Shown: positions 37,647 through 49,585, counted from the stretch's first letter. The stretch is 64,000 bases of DNA from Halichondria panicea (GCF_963675165.1 NC_087382.1:62001-126000), one strand, 5' to 3'. Numbers and translations are program-made. Notes: generated by a model not told the origin, from the sequence alone.

Positions 37647-38400
37647 TAGCCTCTACACAGGCTCTCCTTTTTCTGTTCTTTATCACAATCGTTCAATAAG
37701 ATAAAATACTGTCTTAATCGTTCAATGAGATAAAATACGGTATTAATTGGAGGAATAAAGAAAGAAATAGACGTAGAGTTAGGAAAAAGGAGAGCCTGTA
37801 TCGGGAAGTCGCGTGAGGGTAGAAGGGGTGGTAGAAGGGTGAAAATGAGCGTGGGCATGCTGAGCTAGAGATGTTGGACTGCCCACGCAGATATCTATGA
37901 CTAATAAAACTTTGCCTGGACTTGGAACTGGAAGTTTGCAAGCACTATAGCTAGCTATATACCTTAGGCTTAGCTAGATGATCTACTAGTCTAGATTGTG
38001 TGTTTAGATTCTATCAGACTATTACCTTTTCTTGTGTCTTTATACATGCTAGTATAGATCAAGAATAGCTTAGTCATCATTATCATATAGCAGGTAGCTA
38101 CTGCCACCAGAAGCTGGCCACGCTGGTTCTCTGATCTGACTTGCAGCACAGCTTGGGTGGTTGTCTCAGTACAGTTTTATTAACTCTGAATGCGTGGGAG
38201 AATACCTTACGTCATGATTGTGGGCTACATATCGCCCACGTTCATAAAAATCCTTGTGGATCACGCGATTTCCCAAACCAGGCCTTACTTTTCTTAACTG
38301 TATGCCCATTTCTTTCTTTGCTGCCTCACTATGTCTTTCTTGTGATTTATGGATGAACAGTGACAACAGCAAGAAAAAGTAAGGCCTGGGAACGAGGCTA
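37647..38400. mobile_element. TAGCCTCG-family element #6 (754 bp) inside gag
   Basis: Left end tagcctctacacaggct, right end ggcctgggaacgaggcta, flanked by gatgcagac at 37638-37646 and 38401-38409, a perfect 9-bp duplication. Removing it restores the gag reading frame across the junction. Inside are tctcctttttc / gaaaaaggaga arms and a segment (cccatttctttctttgctgc) also present at about 57385. Confidence 0.88.
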
Positions 38401-38424
38401 GATGCAGACAACATTGAGGCATAT

Positions 38425-38542
38425 GATTACATCCGCATACAGGCCCGTATTCCGGCCTGTATTCAACTGATTTTCCCCACGGGCCTGAAACAGGCCTGTG
38501 GATTTTTGGCTGTGTACCATAATACTATCTAGTATCTATGGG
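38425..38542. mobile_element. Second small insertion in gag
   Basis: About 118 bp between ggcatat and ggcatac (a probable 7-bp duplication). The interior is a GC-rich inverted sequence (caggcccgtattccggcctg, cgggcctgaaacaggcctg). Gag homology continues directly on both sides. Confidence 0.6.
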
Positions 38543-40483
38543 CATACATAGTAACTTTCGAAAGACTAATGACTGCTTATGAAGTACCAGCGAATCGCTG
38601 GGTGTTCAAGCTTGCTCCTCAATTGTCTGGCAAGGCCCAGCAGGCCTATGCGGCTCTAAGTGGGGAGGCTGCGGCAACCTACACCCAAGTGAAAGAGTCC
38701 ATCCTTCGTAGATACGACGTCAACGAAGAAACGTATAAGAGACGCTTTCGAACAGCGTCAGTGAGGACCGGTGAGACTGTGATGGAACTACGAGTGAGGC
38801 TGGAGGACCTGGCCAAGAAATGGTTGAAGGAGTGTGACACTGTGGATAAACTGCGAGACGCGGTGGTGTTGGAACAGTTTTTAAATTCATTACCAGCGGA
38901 AGTGAGAGTCTGGGTCCAAGAACACAAACCCAAAACCAGCGAAGCAGCGGCTCAACTGGCGGATAACTACCTTCAAGCCCGACGAGACTCTGTCGTGAGT
39001 GAAGGAAGGAAGTCGTCAACCCCAAACCCTATTGTGTGTGCAAAGTGCAACAAACGAGGTCACAAGGCACGGATCTGTAGAGTTGGAGTGGATGATAAAA
39101 CTAGCTCTCCCCCACCTAGGACGGAAAGACCTAAGAGGGATCTGAAAGATATTACCTGTTTCACGTGTAATCAGAAGGGGCACTATGCATCCAACTGTCC
39201 CTCAAAGACGAACCTTATGTGTGTGGAACGAAGGAGTAATTTTCAAGGCGAATCAGAACTGACTCAGCACACGATGGAGCCGAAGCCTGGAATTTTCCAA
39301 GCAGGGACTATCGAAGGACACGCAGTGACGGACGTTTGCTTAGACACCGGATGTACTCGAACAATGGTACGAGAAGATTCAGTCCCAATGGAAAAGTTAA
39401 TCGAAGGCGATTCGATTGCGATATGTTGTGCTCACGGGGATACTGTGGTGTACCCCCTGGCTAGAATTCAAGTAGAAGTTAACGGGACTACACATGAAGT
39501 GGAGGCAGCTGTGTCGAAGACACTGCCACTATCGATGTTGATGGGTACCGACGTACCAGTACTACCAACACTCGTTGCAAAGAAACTGGGTGACTGCCAA
39601 GAGGCGGACACAGCCTGGGCGGTCATGACAAGAGCCAAGAAGAGAGCTCAAGATCAAGCAGAAGCCACTGACCGACGAGTACGTCCCAATGTGGTGTTGA
39701 CGGATGACTGTGAAGACACTACTAACCTACCTGATTTCGAGGATGATCTGTTCGGTGTCGTACGAGAAAAGACTTTACTGACTAGAAGTGAAAAACGTGC
39801 TCAACGCCGAAGGTATCAGCCGATTGACGAACCGATGGAAGAAACTAAACGAATGTGTAGTGGGGCGGAAGAATTTCAGAAACTCCAACAAGAAGACGTG
39901 ACTCTTGAAAGTATACGGAAGGCCGCAGATAACCCCGCTTTAACGGGTGGGGGGTTCTTCAAGAAGAACGGTCTGGTATACAGACGTTGGCTTCCTAAAG
40001 AAAGACCGAACAACTTGTGTTGCCGTTGAAGTACCGACCCGAGGTACTGAAGCTAGCCCACAAGACCCCATTTGCTGGCCACCTTGGACGAGACAAGACC
40101 GTGAATCGGATTAGTGAGAGATTTTATTGGCCCACGATGTTTGCCGATGTGCGGAGAGTGGTGAAGACGTGCCCACGAGTGCCAGAAGACTGCTCCAAGA
40201 GGGCTTCCCCTACCCATATTTTCATATCATATTTCAGAAAGGATCGCAATGGACATTGTGAGACGAATCCAAGCATTTAAGGTGTACTTGTTGGGCCGAC
40301 ATTTTATGGTACAGACAGACCAACACCTGCTGAAGGAAAGCAACTCTCGATTGAGCCGATGGCGTACGACTTTGAAGTCAAGTATCGATCTGGAAAGTCG
40401 AATGGGAATGCGGACAGTCTCTCGCGGGCGTTTGCACCGTAAAACTAATTCCCCTAGTTTCACGTAGGAGAAGGGGGGAGGTA

Positions 40484-40731
40484 TGTGAGAGACTGGAACT
40501 AATTATATTATCATTTTTGTGATTAGTATGATTTTTGTGATTAGTATGTTTATTGTGTGGGAGGTCAGGTGACTGACCTCGTGACCTCGTGTTAGAAAAG
40601 AGACTAAGTAGAAAAGAGAATTGTGTTACTGGGAGCTGATTTTAAAGTAGGTTACCCTATGAAAACTAAGCTGATTTTAAAGTAGGCTATCTACGAGAGC
40701 AAAGTAGGCAACACAGAGTTGCTCGGTTACA
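40484..40731 (+). repeat. 3' LTR
   Basis: 248 bp, preceded by the polypurine tract. It contains the ggtcaggtgactgacctcg palindrome missing from the 5' LTR. Confidence 0.9.
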
Positions 40732-41202
40732 TGCACCTAATTGGAGAGAGCATGGCTGAGCTAATACATGTGCAGTTAATCGGTTTCACTTGTACTGGCC
40801 AAGGCTAGAGAGATAGCCATAGGGCACCTTGAATAAAAATCATAGCCACAACTTCCCACAAGGGCTAAAGGGTACCTTGAAAAAACGTCATAACCACAAT
40901 TAAGGGCACCTTAACAAAAGGTGCCCTTGTGGTATTATTAGTAATAACCGTAATAATAACCACAATTAAGGGCAATATGGATAAAATGGCTTCTACGTGG
41001 CAAGATTGCTCTGAAAAATTAGGCTTCATTGACCCACCACATGCATTTTCTTAAATAGTAGTTTTAAAAACTAGCTAAGAAATAGATCTATGCTATTTTC
41101 TATTTAACTGATGCTCTTAGCTAGATCTCTGTTTGTGTTATTTTACGCACATTCCCATATTGTGATAGTATTGAAGTTAATTTAATAGTTACAACTATAA
41201 TT

Positions 41203-43129
41203 ATGATGCAGCTGCTAACGCTGGTAGTGATCAGTGTTGCTGTGGTGATACTACTCGAGCAATGTGAGGCTATTCCATCACCCATTGTCCTCAGTAAGTG
41301 AAATACACGTTTTGTGTGCACAACAATGATGGTATGTGTCTGATAGATAGGGTACTTCATTACAGCCATCGATATATAGGTGTGCAAATCTGATCTATAA
41401 GATTGGGTCTTTCTTTTTTCCACTCGTAAAAATCCAAATTTTCCACATCTTTAGTTCCGGGTGTGATGGGTTCCCAACTCCAAGTTAAGGATCAGACCTC
41501 GAGTAAATTGTGTTCCACTGGTCGCAAATACAAGGAGCTATGGATATCTCCATTACGAGTCACCCGCTACAATATCTGTGCCAAGAGAGAGCTGCCGTGA
41601 GTTCTGCATGCAGCTATAGTGGCATTTAAATAGCTAATAGCTCTGAAGTGGTAGTTAATCAGATGACACCATACAAGCTAGAGTCTTAATTATTGCGTTT
41701 GTAACGAATTGCATGCACATGCTCATGCACTCGTTGCGTGTTTTTCATTTGCAAAAACTCGCAATTTACAATTGAAAGAACGTATACCTTGTATTCGAAA
41801 CACGGTATGCACATGCAAGGCAATATTACTGATTATATGATATTGCATAGTAGGAGCAATATGTAACAGTTGTTTGTTTTAAGTGTTATGATGCGTTTGT
41901 TGTACATCTATTTTAACAGATTGAGATATGACGCAAACACCAACTCCTACCACAACAATACTAAAGTGGAGATCCATGTTCCTGGATTTGGTGGGACATC
42001 GAGTGTGGAATATCTCAACCCTGGATGGATAAATACACTCCCTTATTTTCACGACACGGTGAAATACTTTGTCGATCGAGGCTACAAAAGAGGAAAAACT
42101 ATTCGAGGGACTCCTTATGACTGGAGATTGGCTGCAGGTGAGAAATTGAAAGAAAAGCAATATTGTTTTCAGTGAGAGGGTAATTTCACGTAAAACTGAT
42201 ACTGAAGAAACCTCCAGCTATAGCTATGCTATTATATGTGTTGAGGTAACCTCGTTATTCAATATCCTCACAGACGAGCTTGAGAAGAGAGGGTATTTCA
42301 ATCGTCTCAAATCGATGATTGAAGACATGTACGAAACCAACGGCAATACCAAGGTGACCTTGGTCGTACACAGTATGGGGGGTTTCGTTTCCCTGCACTT
42401 TCTGACTGGCTTCAGTGGGATTAACCAAGCATGGAAGGACAAGTACATCCATGCGTTCGTTACATTGTCAGCTGCTTGGTCTGGTGGTGCAGCGACTGTT
42501 CAAAGTGTCGTATCTGGTTATCATGGTGTTCCTGACTTGCTGTTATTTGTGTACGATTTGATCAGCGACTTTATTGTTCCGATTAGTCGTACATTCGAGA
42601 GTATTCCTTGGTTGTTTCCGAAGCCCTCAGTGTTTGGCAATGTTGCTTTTATATCAACACCGTCCAAAACATACTCAGCTAACGATTATGAACAGCTGTT
42701 TCGTGACATCAATGCTCCAAATATCTATCGAGCTTTTCAAGGCGTGCAAGGTCTAGTATCAGACTACCCTGCTCCCAATGTACCAACGTACTGTTTCTAT
42801 GGAGTTGGTGTACCTACCCCGGAAAAATTCACCTATTCAAAAGATCTGACACCTAGCCTGCTATTGGCTTGCGACCAGTTGTTAAGAACGGTGACGGGGA
42901 CGGATCAGTAAACACTATTAGCTCTAGGGTATGTCACAGGTGGTCAAGTATGCCTTCCAAATATTCGTTTCGGTACAAGACCTTCAGCAAAGTAAATCAC
43001 GCCAAGATTGTGTCAAACAGCAAAGTTCTCAGAGACATTGGTGCAATAGTTGGGGCACCTCCAAAGCGTAAAAGCTTGATAAAAAGTATTTGGATGATGA
43101 ATTCTAGAACTGAAAGACGTGCAGAATGA
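41203..43129 (+). pseudogene. LCAT-like gene copy with one frameshift
   Basis: Exons 41203-41293, 41455-41596, 41920-42137, 42274-43129 with all splice sites intact. Signal peptide, PYDWR and HSMGG (here HSMGGF) are present. One base is missing near 42857 (cctagcctgct versus cctagcaatgct in the sisters), so the frame ends at 42911, before the catalytic Asp and His. The remainder to 43129 is still open in the other frame and codes the Asp and His segments. It is the + arm counterpart of the intact gene at 28219-30151. A sequencing error would restore a 435-residue enzyme, so a real pseudogene is not proven. Confidence 0.8.
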
Positions 43130-43399
43130 GGATAAGAATGTCAATCTGTAGATAGACTCTGTATGATTGTGCATGGTGATGATAATAGATTGGTCCCCAC
43201 AAGGGCTGTGTGATTTGAGTAGTCTATCAAATAGGAAACGATCTACCCCAACAGAGATAATAAAACCGTGTGAATGCATATGGTACACACACAGTTCAGT
43301 TTGCATGGATTGGGCTTCTATTTGCAAACAGCTTTTCTCATTGTGCATGCATGCAGAATTGACACAATCATGCTATTCTTATAGTGTGCTAATTCATTC

Positions 43400-44063
43400 A
43401 AACGGTGACACAGTATAGGGGGGGGCGTTCACTCTATTTTTTAACTGCCTATAATATATGGTATCGACCAAGCCAGAAAGGACAAGTACATCCATGCATA
43501 CATCACACTGGGGGCTGTCTGGGCCGGAGATCGGCAGTGGCTGCTGTACCAGCTTCAGGTTATCCCAGCTCCGATCTTAGTTTCAATTGTCGCCTTGCTC
43601 GGTCGCTGCATGGAAAGTGTACCTTCTGTGTTCAAAGCAAGGTTCTTGTATCAACCCCAACAAAAATTACACAGCTAATGATTATAATTATAGAGTTATT
43701 TGGCAAATGTGTACTTTAAATTACACGGCTAATGATTATAATTATAGAGTTATTTGGCAAATGTCTACTTTAAATTACACGGCTAATGATTATAATTATA
43801 GAGTTATTTGCCAAATGTCTACTTTAAATTACACGGCTAATGATTATAATTATAGAGTTATTTGCCAAATGTCTACTTTAAATTACACGGCTAATGATTA
43901 TAATTATAGAGTTATTTGCCAAATGTCTACTTTAACTACTAAGAGTGCAACAATTACTCCAGAACTATCCCGCTCCCAACGTTTCAACCTGTTCCTACTA
44001 TGGTGTCGGGATGCCCACGGTAACAAGAATCGACTACATGTACAAAAAACACCTAAGGCATGA
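43400..44063 (+). pseudogene. LCAT-like relic with internal tandem expansion
   Basis: The counterpart of the 27500-27960 relic: RKDKYIHAYITLGAVWAG, then KVLVSTPTKIT, then the repeat array, then the end part (gctcccaacgtttcaacc). Non-functional. Confidence 0.7.
43676..43935 (+). repeat. 54-bp tandem repeat, about five copies
   Basis: A unit running acacggctaatgattataa...tttggcaaatgtctacttta is repeated head to tail. The period is divisible by three, so one frame stays open. The sister relic at about 27600-27700 has a single unit, so the expansion happened after duplication. Confidence 0.92.
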
Positions 44064-45501
44064 ATAATAATAATAATCAGCTACACTATAGAACGAGATG
44101 AGTATGTACAGTTAAAAACAAAAGCTCAGAAGTGTGCATTAAATGGTCAGCGATGGACAGCATAACAGCTCATTGTGGTCAGACATCAAAGGAGTGTAGG
44201 ATCAACTATCCTGCATATGTTTGTTTTTTTTTTACAAAAGAATGCGGAAATGACAGAGGCTATTTACATCATGGCAATGAGGCTAACATTCACATATCTA
44301 TAATTAGGCCCTGATAAATTATGCTTTTTTCCCACCCATTATTCTAATTCTTGAAAAATGTGCCTATATAAAAAATCTGCCAATAACAAAGTTATAACAA
44401 ACACACATGCAACTGATCAAGATATAATTAATGTATCATGATTCTGTATTTTCTCGCTGACTTGAAATATTCCGACACTCAAAATTACGTCTTCCTAAAA
44501 GAAGGGCGGCTGATTCATGAGACACCTAGCCTTTTTATCATGAGAACATCCTTATGCAAAACTTAATGTAATGATCTTTACCAAAAATGGACATTGATGC
44601 CTATTATTCTTGAGACACCTACTATGCTAAAATTATTCCGAGCATAATTTCCCAGGGCCTATCTATAATTATGTTTCAATATCTCCAATAATCACTGCAC
44701 TTGGCTATAATTATAGGACACAATCATGCACGCAGTATTCAGTATAGCTAATGTTTTGTGATAGGAATTTACAACTGTTTGCATTTATTGGTATAATTAT
44801 ACACAATCAGGTCACTACCAATAATTATTATTGGCACTTACTATAACTCCTGAATCATAAACTAAGGTACAAGGCCTATGACTGACCCACTCCCACATTT
44901 TGGATGGTAGCACACTTTGTCAACCAATTAAGAAAGTGATTCTGTTCCATTGGTATACACTGCCATGCATGCATGTGTAGGTTTGGTCAGCATTTACTTA
45001 TCGCAAGTATCATGGAAGAGCAGTCCTCGGTATAACTAGGAGGTAACATGGCTCATCCGTTTGAAGGTAATTATACACGTGTGCTATAGTTATGTTTATG
45101 TTCACAGCAATTGTGTATATATGCACCGTATACATTACACCAAGAAAAACAACATTCTCGTTTAGTTGGTAATAGCTTCCTAAGCTTCCTGAAGCATGTC
45201 AACCAGCTTGTGCTTCAATGACAGACAGTGTGTCGTAAAAGTAAATAAACTTCCTGAGCTGAAACTTTTACACTAGCATATGCATCTTAATTGTACAAAG
45301 TATGCAAAACTATACTGAATGCTATAGATCTATAATTAGCAATAGGTTCTTGAAAACTATTTATACTCTACTTGCCTGTGGTATGCAGTTATTTTTCACA
45401 GTTCAGTACAGACCCGTCTGTTATAATAGTCTGTGCATAAACAGTATCAGTTTCATAAGTTTTTCAGTTTCTGGCTGTACAATCGGATAGTTAAAGCAAT
45501 A
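44064..45501. other. Block spacer and 5' region of the intact LCAT-like gene
   Basis: Mirrors 23700-27400 without the two insertions found there (empty sites near 44600 and 45250). At 45048 an ATGGCTCATCCGTTTGAAG|GTAATT motif looks like a small first exon, also present in the inverse block near 24650; no partner exon was found. Confidence 0.55.
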
Positions 45502-47173
45502 ATGCAGCTGCTAACGCTGGTGGTGTGTGTTGCTGTGGTGATACTACTCGAGCAATGTGAGGCTACCCCATCACCCATTGTCCTCAGTAAGTGAATTGGT
45601 TCACATGTCTAAGAAGCTTAATAATTACATGTATTTGAGTGTAACATACTTATCCATATTTAGAATGTAAACATCTATTGATTGCATGTGTCTTTCTACT
45701 TGAGAGAACCTAATTTCCTTACAATGTGCATGATGTTTAGTTCCGGGTGTGATGGGTTCCCAACTCCAAGTTAAGGATCAGACCTCGAGTACATTGTGTT
45801 CCACTGGTCGCAAATACAAAGAGCTATGGATATCTCCATTACGAGTCACCCTCTACAATATCTGTGCAAAGAGAGAGCTGCCGTAAGTACCGGTAATGGC
45901 AATGCAGCTTATAGTATTATAGCTAACACTTTACGTAACAGAAATTTGCTTGTAGTTATTAGTCAGTAACATCACTGTATATATAAAAGTGTTAGCATGT
46001 CCATTTAACAGATTGAGATACGACGCAAACACTAACTCCTACCACAACAATACTAAAGTGAAGATCCATGTTCCTGGATTTGGCGGGACATCGAGTGTGG
46101 AATATCTCAACCCTGGATGGATAAATACACTCCCGTATTTTCACGACACGGTGAAATACTTTGTCGATCGAGGCTACAAAAGAGGAAACACTATTCGAGG
46201 GGCTCCTTATGACTGGAGATTGGCTGCAGGTGAGAAATCCAAACAAAATAAAAGCAGGAGAGGGTAATTTTGTGTAAAGCTTATAAGAAATCTCCTATAG
46301 CTATACTATTATTATGTGTTTGAGGTAACCTCGTTATTCAATATCCTCACAGATGAACTTGAGAAGAGAGGATACTTCCATCGTCTCAAGACGATGATTG
46401 AAGACATGTACAAAACTAACGGCAATACCAAGGTGACCCTGGTCGTACACAGTATGGGGGGTCTCGTTTCCCTGCACTTTCTGACTGGCTTCAGTGGGAT
46501 TAACCAAGCATGGAAAGACAAGTACATCCATGCGTACGTTACGTTGTCAGCTGCTTGGTCTGGTGGTGCAGCGACTGTTCAAAGTGTCGTATCTGGTTAC
46601 CATGGTATTCCTGACTTAATGTTATTTGCGTACGATTTGATCAGCGACTTTATTGTTCCGATTAGTCGTACATTCGAGAGTCTTCCTTGGTTGTTTCCGA
46701 AGCCCTCAGTGTTTGGCAATGTTGCTTTTATATCAACACCGTCCAAAACATACTCAGCTAACAATTATGAACAGCTGTTTCGGGACCTCAATGCTCCAAA
46801 TGTTTATCGGGCTTTTCAAGGCGTGCAAGGTTTAGTATCGGACTACCCCGCTCCCAATGTACCAACGTACTGCTTCTATGGAGTTGGTGTACCTACCCCG
46901 GAAAAATTCACCTATTCAAAAGATCTGACACCTAGTAATGCTATTGGCTTGCGACCAGTTGTTAAGAACGGAGACGGAGACGGATCAGTAAACACTATTA
47001 GCTCTAGGGTATGTCACAGGTGGTCAAGTATGCCTTCCAAATATTCGTTCCGGTACAAGGCCTTCAACAAAGTAAATCATGTCAAGATTTTGTCTAACAG
47101 CAAAGTTCTCGGAGACATTGGTGCAATAGTTGGGGCACCTCCAAAACGTAAAAGTTGGTGGGCTAAAAGATAA
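45502..47173 (+). CDS. Group XV phospholipase A2/LCAT-like, intact
   Basis: Exons 45502-45586, 45741-45882, 46012-46229, 46353-47173 (junction phases 1, 2, 1) give 421 residues without a break. Residues 1-22 form a signal peptide. IPGVMG lies at about 29-34, VPGFGG and PYDWR in exon 3, and the nucleophile Ser182 in VVHSMGG. The family-typical CFYGVGVPTPE follows, with the catalytic Asp about 358 in GDGDGSVN and His391 in NHVKI. Length and triad spacing agree with lysosomal phospholipase A2 (about 410 residues). Introns 1 and 2 differ from those of the other copies, while exons are nearly identical to them, which suggests conversion between copies. The C-terminus (KRKSWWAKR) is short and basic. 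Confidence 0.92.
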
Positions 47174-48450
47174 ATTTTGTAGTATAATTATAGAAAAGAA
47201 GAATGACAATTTAATGCTGTAAAATTGTGAGAATGTACGCATAGTGATCGATTTTAGTTGTCTAGCAAATAGTAAACAGTCTAGTAGTGATTATTACCAT
47301 GCTTATACAAACAGAAATGAACCATGTTGAAACATTGAAATGAACCTTGAAGAACCATTGTTCATTGCTATTAATCATCACATTATACCGTTATATCTGA
47401 GGCAATGATCATCTGATCATCCCATCCCAAACGTCCGTTCACGAAAGTATTTCATATCCATGTAATTTATGCTGTATTAATCATCACATTATGTAACCTA
47501 GCTGTTTATGTGATCAATAATTGGCAGGGAATGGAAACTATAAGTGCGGAAACCACTTCTTAAAAAGGGATCAATTACCAACTTTGAGTTTTGAAGATTC
47601 CCACTGATGTGCAGATATTCTGTATAGGATACCGTAGAATGTTTTCAGTAGTAAATATCTCTCAGAATATACAGTACTTATTGGATTACTAACTATTAAT
47701 CGTTGTTTACAAATGGAAAACTTATAGTTTCATATTTCCGACCATCACTATAAGTCTTGTATCCAGTGACATTCACTTCAGCTATAGGACTATCAGTTTT
47801 CTTTAGGGACACAAATTAAGTATCAGCCAGTATGGTTACAAAATAGAAAGGCTACAGATTCAGCGATTAGCAAGTTGCTTAGGCTAGCAGTAAACTATCA
47901 ATAGCTATAGTAGATATACGATAATTATAGCAATGTACGTAGAATTGATGTGTTAAATGTTACAAGGCCGTTCACCATGCATTTGCCGAATAACATGTTT
48001 GTATTTCAAATGTACATTTGCTCGGCGCTACACTATAATATGTTTGTAAGGATTGATATAGTAAATCAATGACAGGAAATGCGACTGGGACTCACCACCT
48101 ACATTGTGTAGGTGCTGAAACCATTACCATTTCATGTGTACAGTGGTATATACTCGTGATCCTGCATGTATAGGGATACCAAAATCATCTTGTGTGTGCA
48201 TGGCAGTCAATTTAGGCCCTAGGCAGATTTTTCTTTGACATTGAGAAATAGCATTAAATTTGGGCCGGGAACAAAATTAAAGTGCCATGCAGAAGGAGTG
48301 ACCGACTTGGAGGTTAAATAATTCCCACCAATGCACGGACACTGCAAAGGATATCAGTATATAGCGGTAAACATCTGAGAGAACTATGACCATTGCTTAC
48401 AAACAGAACACCTATGCATGAGCATTCCTATTCCAATCATCACTTGTCTT
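47174..48450. other. Intergenic, no gene seen
   Basis: AT-rich DNA with no supported exon or repeat shared with the rest of the window. Confidence 0.5.
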
Positions 48451-48570
48451 AATTGGCATCCAGTCAGGCATCATTCCAGGTGAGTCTGGTTCTCAATAAA
48501 CACAACAATTATGAGAACTGTATAGTACTCACAGGCCAAAAAGAGAGGCCGATTATTGCATGGGTCAACT

Positions 48571-48581
48571 TTTTTATAAAA
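48571..48581 (+). promoter_or_regulatory. TATA box of the trefoil-like gene
   Basis: tttttataaaag, with about 90 bp to the first ATG at 48667. The clean TATA and the compact 5' leader suggest a strongly expressed gene. Confidence 0.55.
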
Positions 48582-48666
48582 GCAAGCTCTCAGAGCATAA
48601 ATTTATTCGCAGCTTCAATCAAGCAACACTGCAAGCTCAAGTATCATTTCAAGTTCTCCTTCGATT

Positions 48667-49585
48667 ATGGCCAACGAGCTTTTCCTCAATTCCCTAGTTA
48701 ATCAATTCCTTGACGTTGAGTCACACGTTGTTGCCGGTGTCCGCATTGTTCTTCGTCCAAAAGACCGTTGCTTCGGCGATCAAACCCAACATTGGGCATT
48801 AGAAGATGCTGGATGCGGGTACCATTACATCAGGCATGCTGCTTCACAGGATTTGTATCTTACAGTACGAGATGGCCTCCCAAACTGCGGTAATGGTCTT
48901 ATCCTCGGAACGCGAGGTTGCCATGCTGCTGGGCAAAAATTCAAGATGGAGTGCGGCTTGATTATCACTGATCTATCGCAACCCTACATTCCAGAGATTG
49001 TTCTGGAGGCTGGACAAGCTTGCTCTTCTGGATACGTCTTCATTAACGCTAAGATGAGCTGGGGCTCACAGGCCGAAGCTCAAAAGTGGAACCGTGTTGA
49101 TATTCCAGCACCTGTTTATACCTGAGAATCCAACATGCCATATTCAGAGTGATGCTAGAGTTGTCAGTGTTGCTACCAACATGTTCCTTGATGTTGAGTC
49201 AAATGCATGCGAGAATGTTCGTGTTGTCCTTCGTTACAAGGATCAATGCTTCGCCGATCGCACTCAGCACTGGATCTTTGAGAGTGCTGGATGTGGGTAC
49301 TACTACTTTAGGCATGCAATGTCTAGCAATCTCTACCTAACTGTGAGGGGAGGACTACCAAACTGTGGAAACGGTCTTGTTCTGGCCACAAAGAATTGCC
49401 AGGGTGGAGGGCAGCGTTTCAAGTTCGAGCGAGGTCTCATTGTAACGGACCTTCATCAACCATGCTTTCCCACTATTTGCTTGGAAGCTGGTCAAGCTTG
49501 CGCTACTGGCTTTGTTTTTATCAATGCAGAGATGACACAAGGCCCTCAAGTTGCCTACCAACAGTGGGGGACACAAGCTGCCTAA
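48667..49585 (+). CDS. Tandem beta-trefoil-like (ricin-B type) lectin, two domains
   Basis: Two homologous ~140-residue units without introns: 48667-49125 (ATGGCC start, 152 residues) and about 49130-49585 in another frame. Aligned features: NQFLDVES / NMFLDVES, VLRPKDRCF / VLRYKDQCF, TQHW, AGCGYHY / AGCGYYY, GLPNCGNGL, LEAGQAC, and a final W. The QxW-like TQHW and the repeated strand pattern point to a ricin-B/beta-trefoil fold, which usually binds sugars; this is a fold-level guess. No signal peptide is evident. Because the second unit directly follows the first in a shifted frame with no promoter between, the simplest reading is one two-domain gene with a frame break near 49110. Codon use is more GC-rich and biased than in neighbours, suggesting high expression. 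Confidence 0.6.

Larger units (their letters stand above)
37307..40449 (+). pseudogene. Retrotransposon gag-protease-integrase-RNase H remnant
   Basis: Gag starts at ATG 37307 with a Glu/Arg-rich coil, breaks frame near 37575, is interrupted by insertions at 37647-38400 and about 38425-38542, and resumes at about 38543. Visible after that: a capsid-like region, two zinc knuckles (CAKCNKRGHKARIC, CFTCNQKGHYASNC) and an aspartic protease site CLDTGCTRTMV. Then comes an integrase H2C2 zinc-binding region (HKTPFAGHLGRDKT, FYWPTM) after a frame change near 40010. Sequence then jumps near 40255, after AMDIV of the integrase core, to the end of RNase H (GRHFMVQTD ... NADSLSR), followed by the 3' LTR. 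Reverse transcriptase is absent. The order protease-integrase-(deleted)-RNase H matches Gmr1-like elements rather than standard Ty3 order. Not capable of movement by itself. Confidence 0.82.
37020..40731 (+). mobile_element. Ty3-type LTR retrotransposon, defective
   Basis: LTRs 37020-37252 and 40484-40731 (TG...CA), flanked by cgcac / tgcac; the empty site at about 30590 reads tgcac, so the duplication is 5 bp with one later change. A primer-binding-like ttggtggcagcggtgg follows the left LTR and a purine-rich tract (aggagaaggggggaggta) precedes the right. The LTRs differ by an 18-bp repeat unit and a ~32-bp segment. The body encodes gag, protease, the start of integrase and the end of RNase H only. 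Two other elements inserted in gag. Confidence 0.92.
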
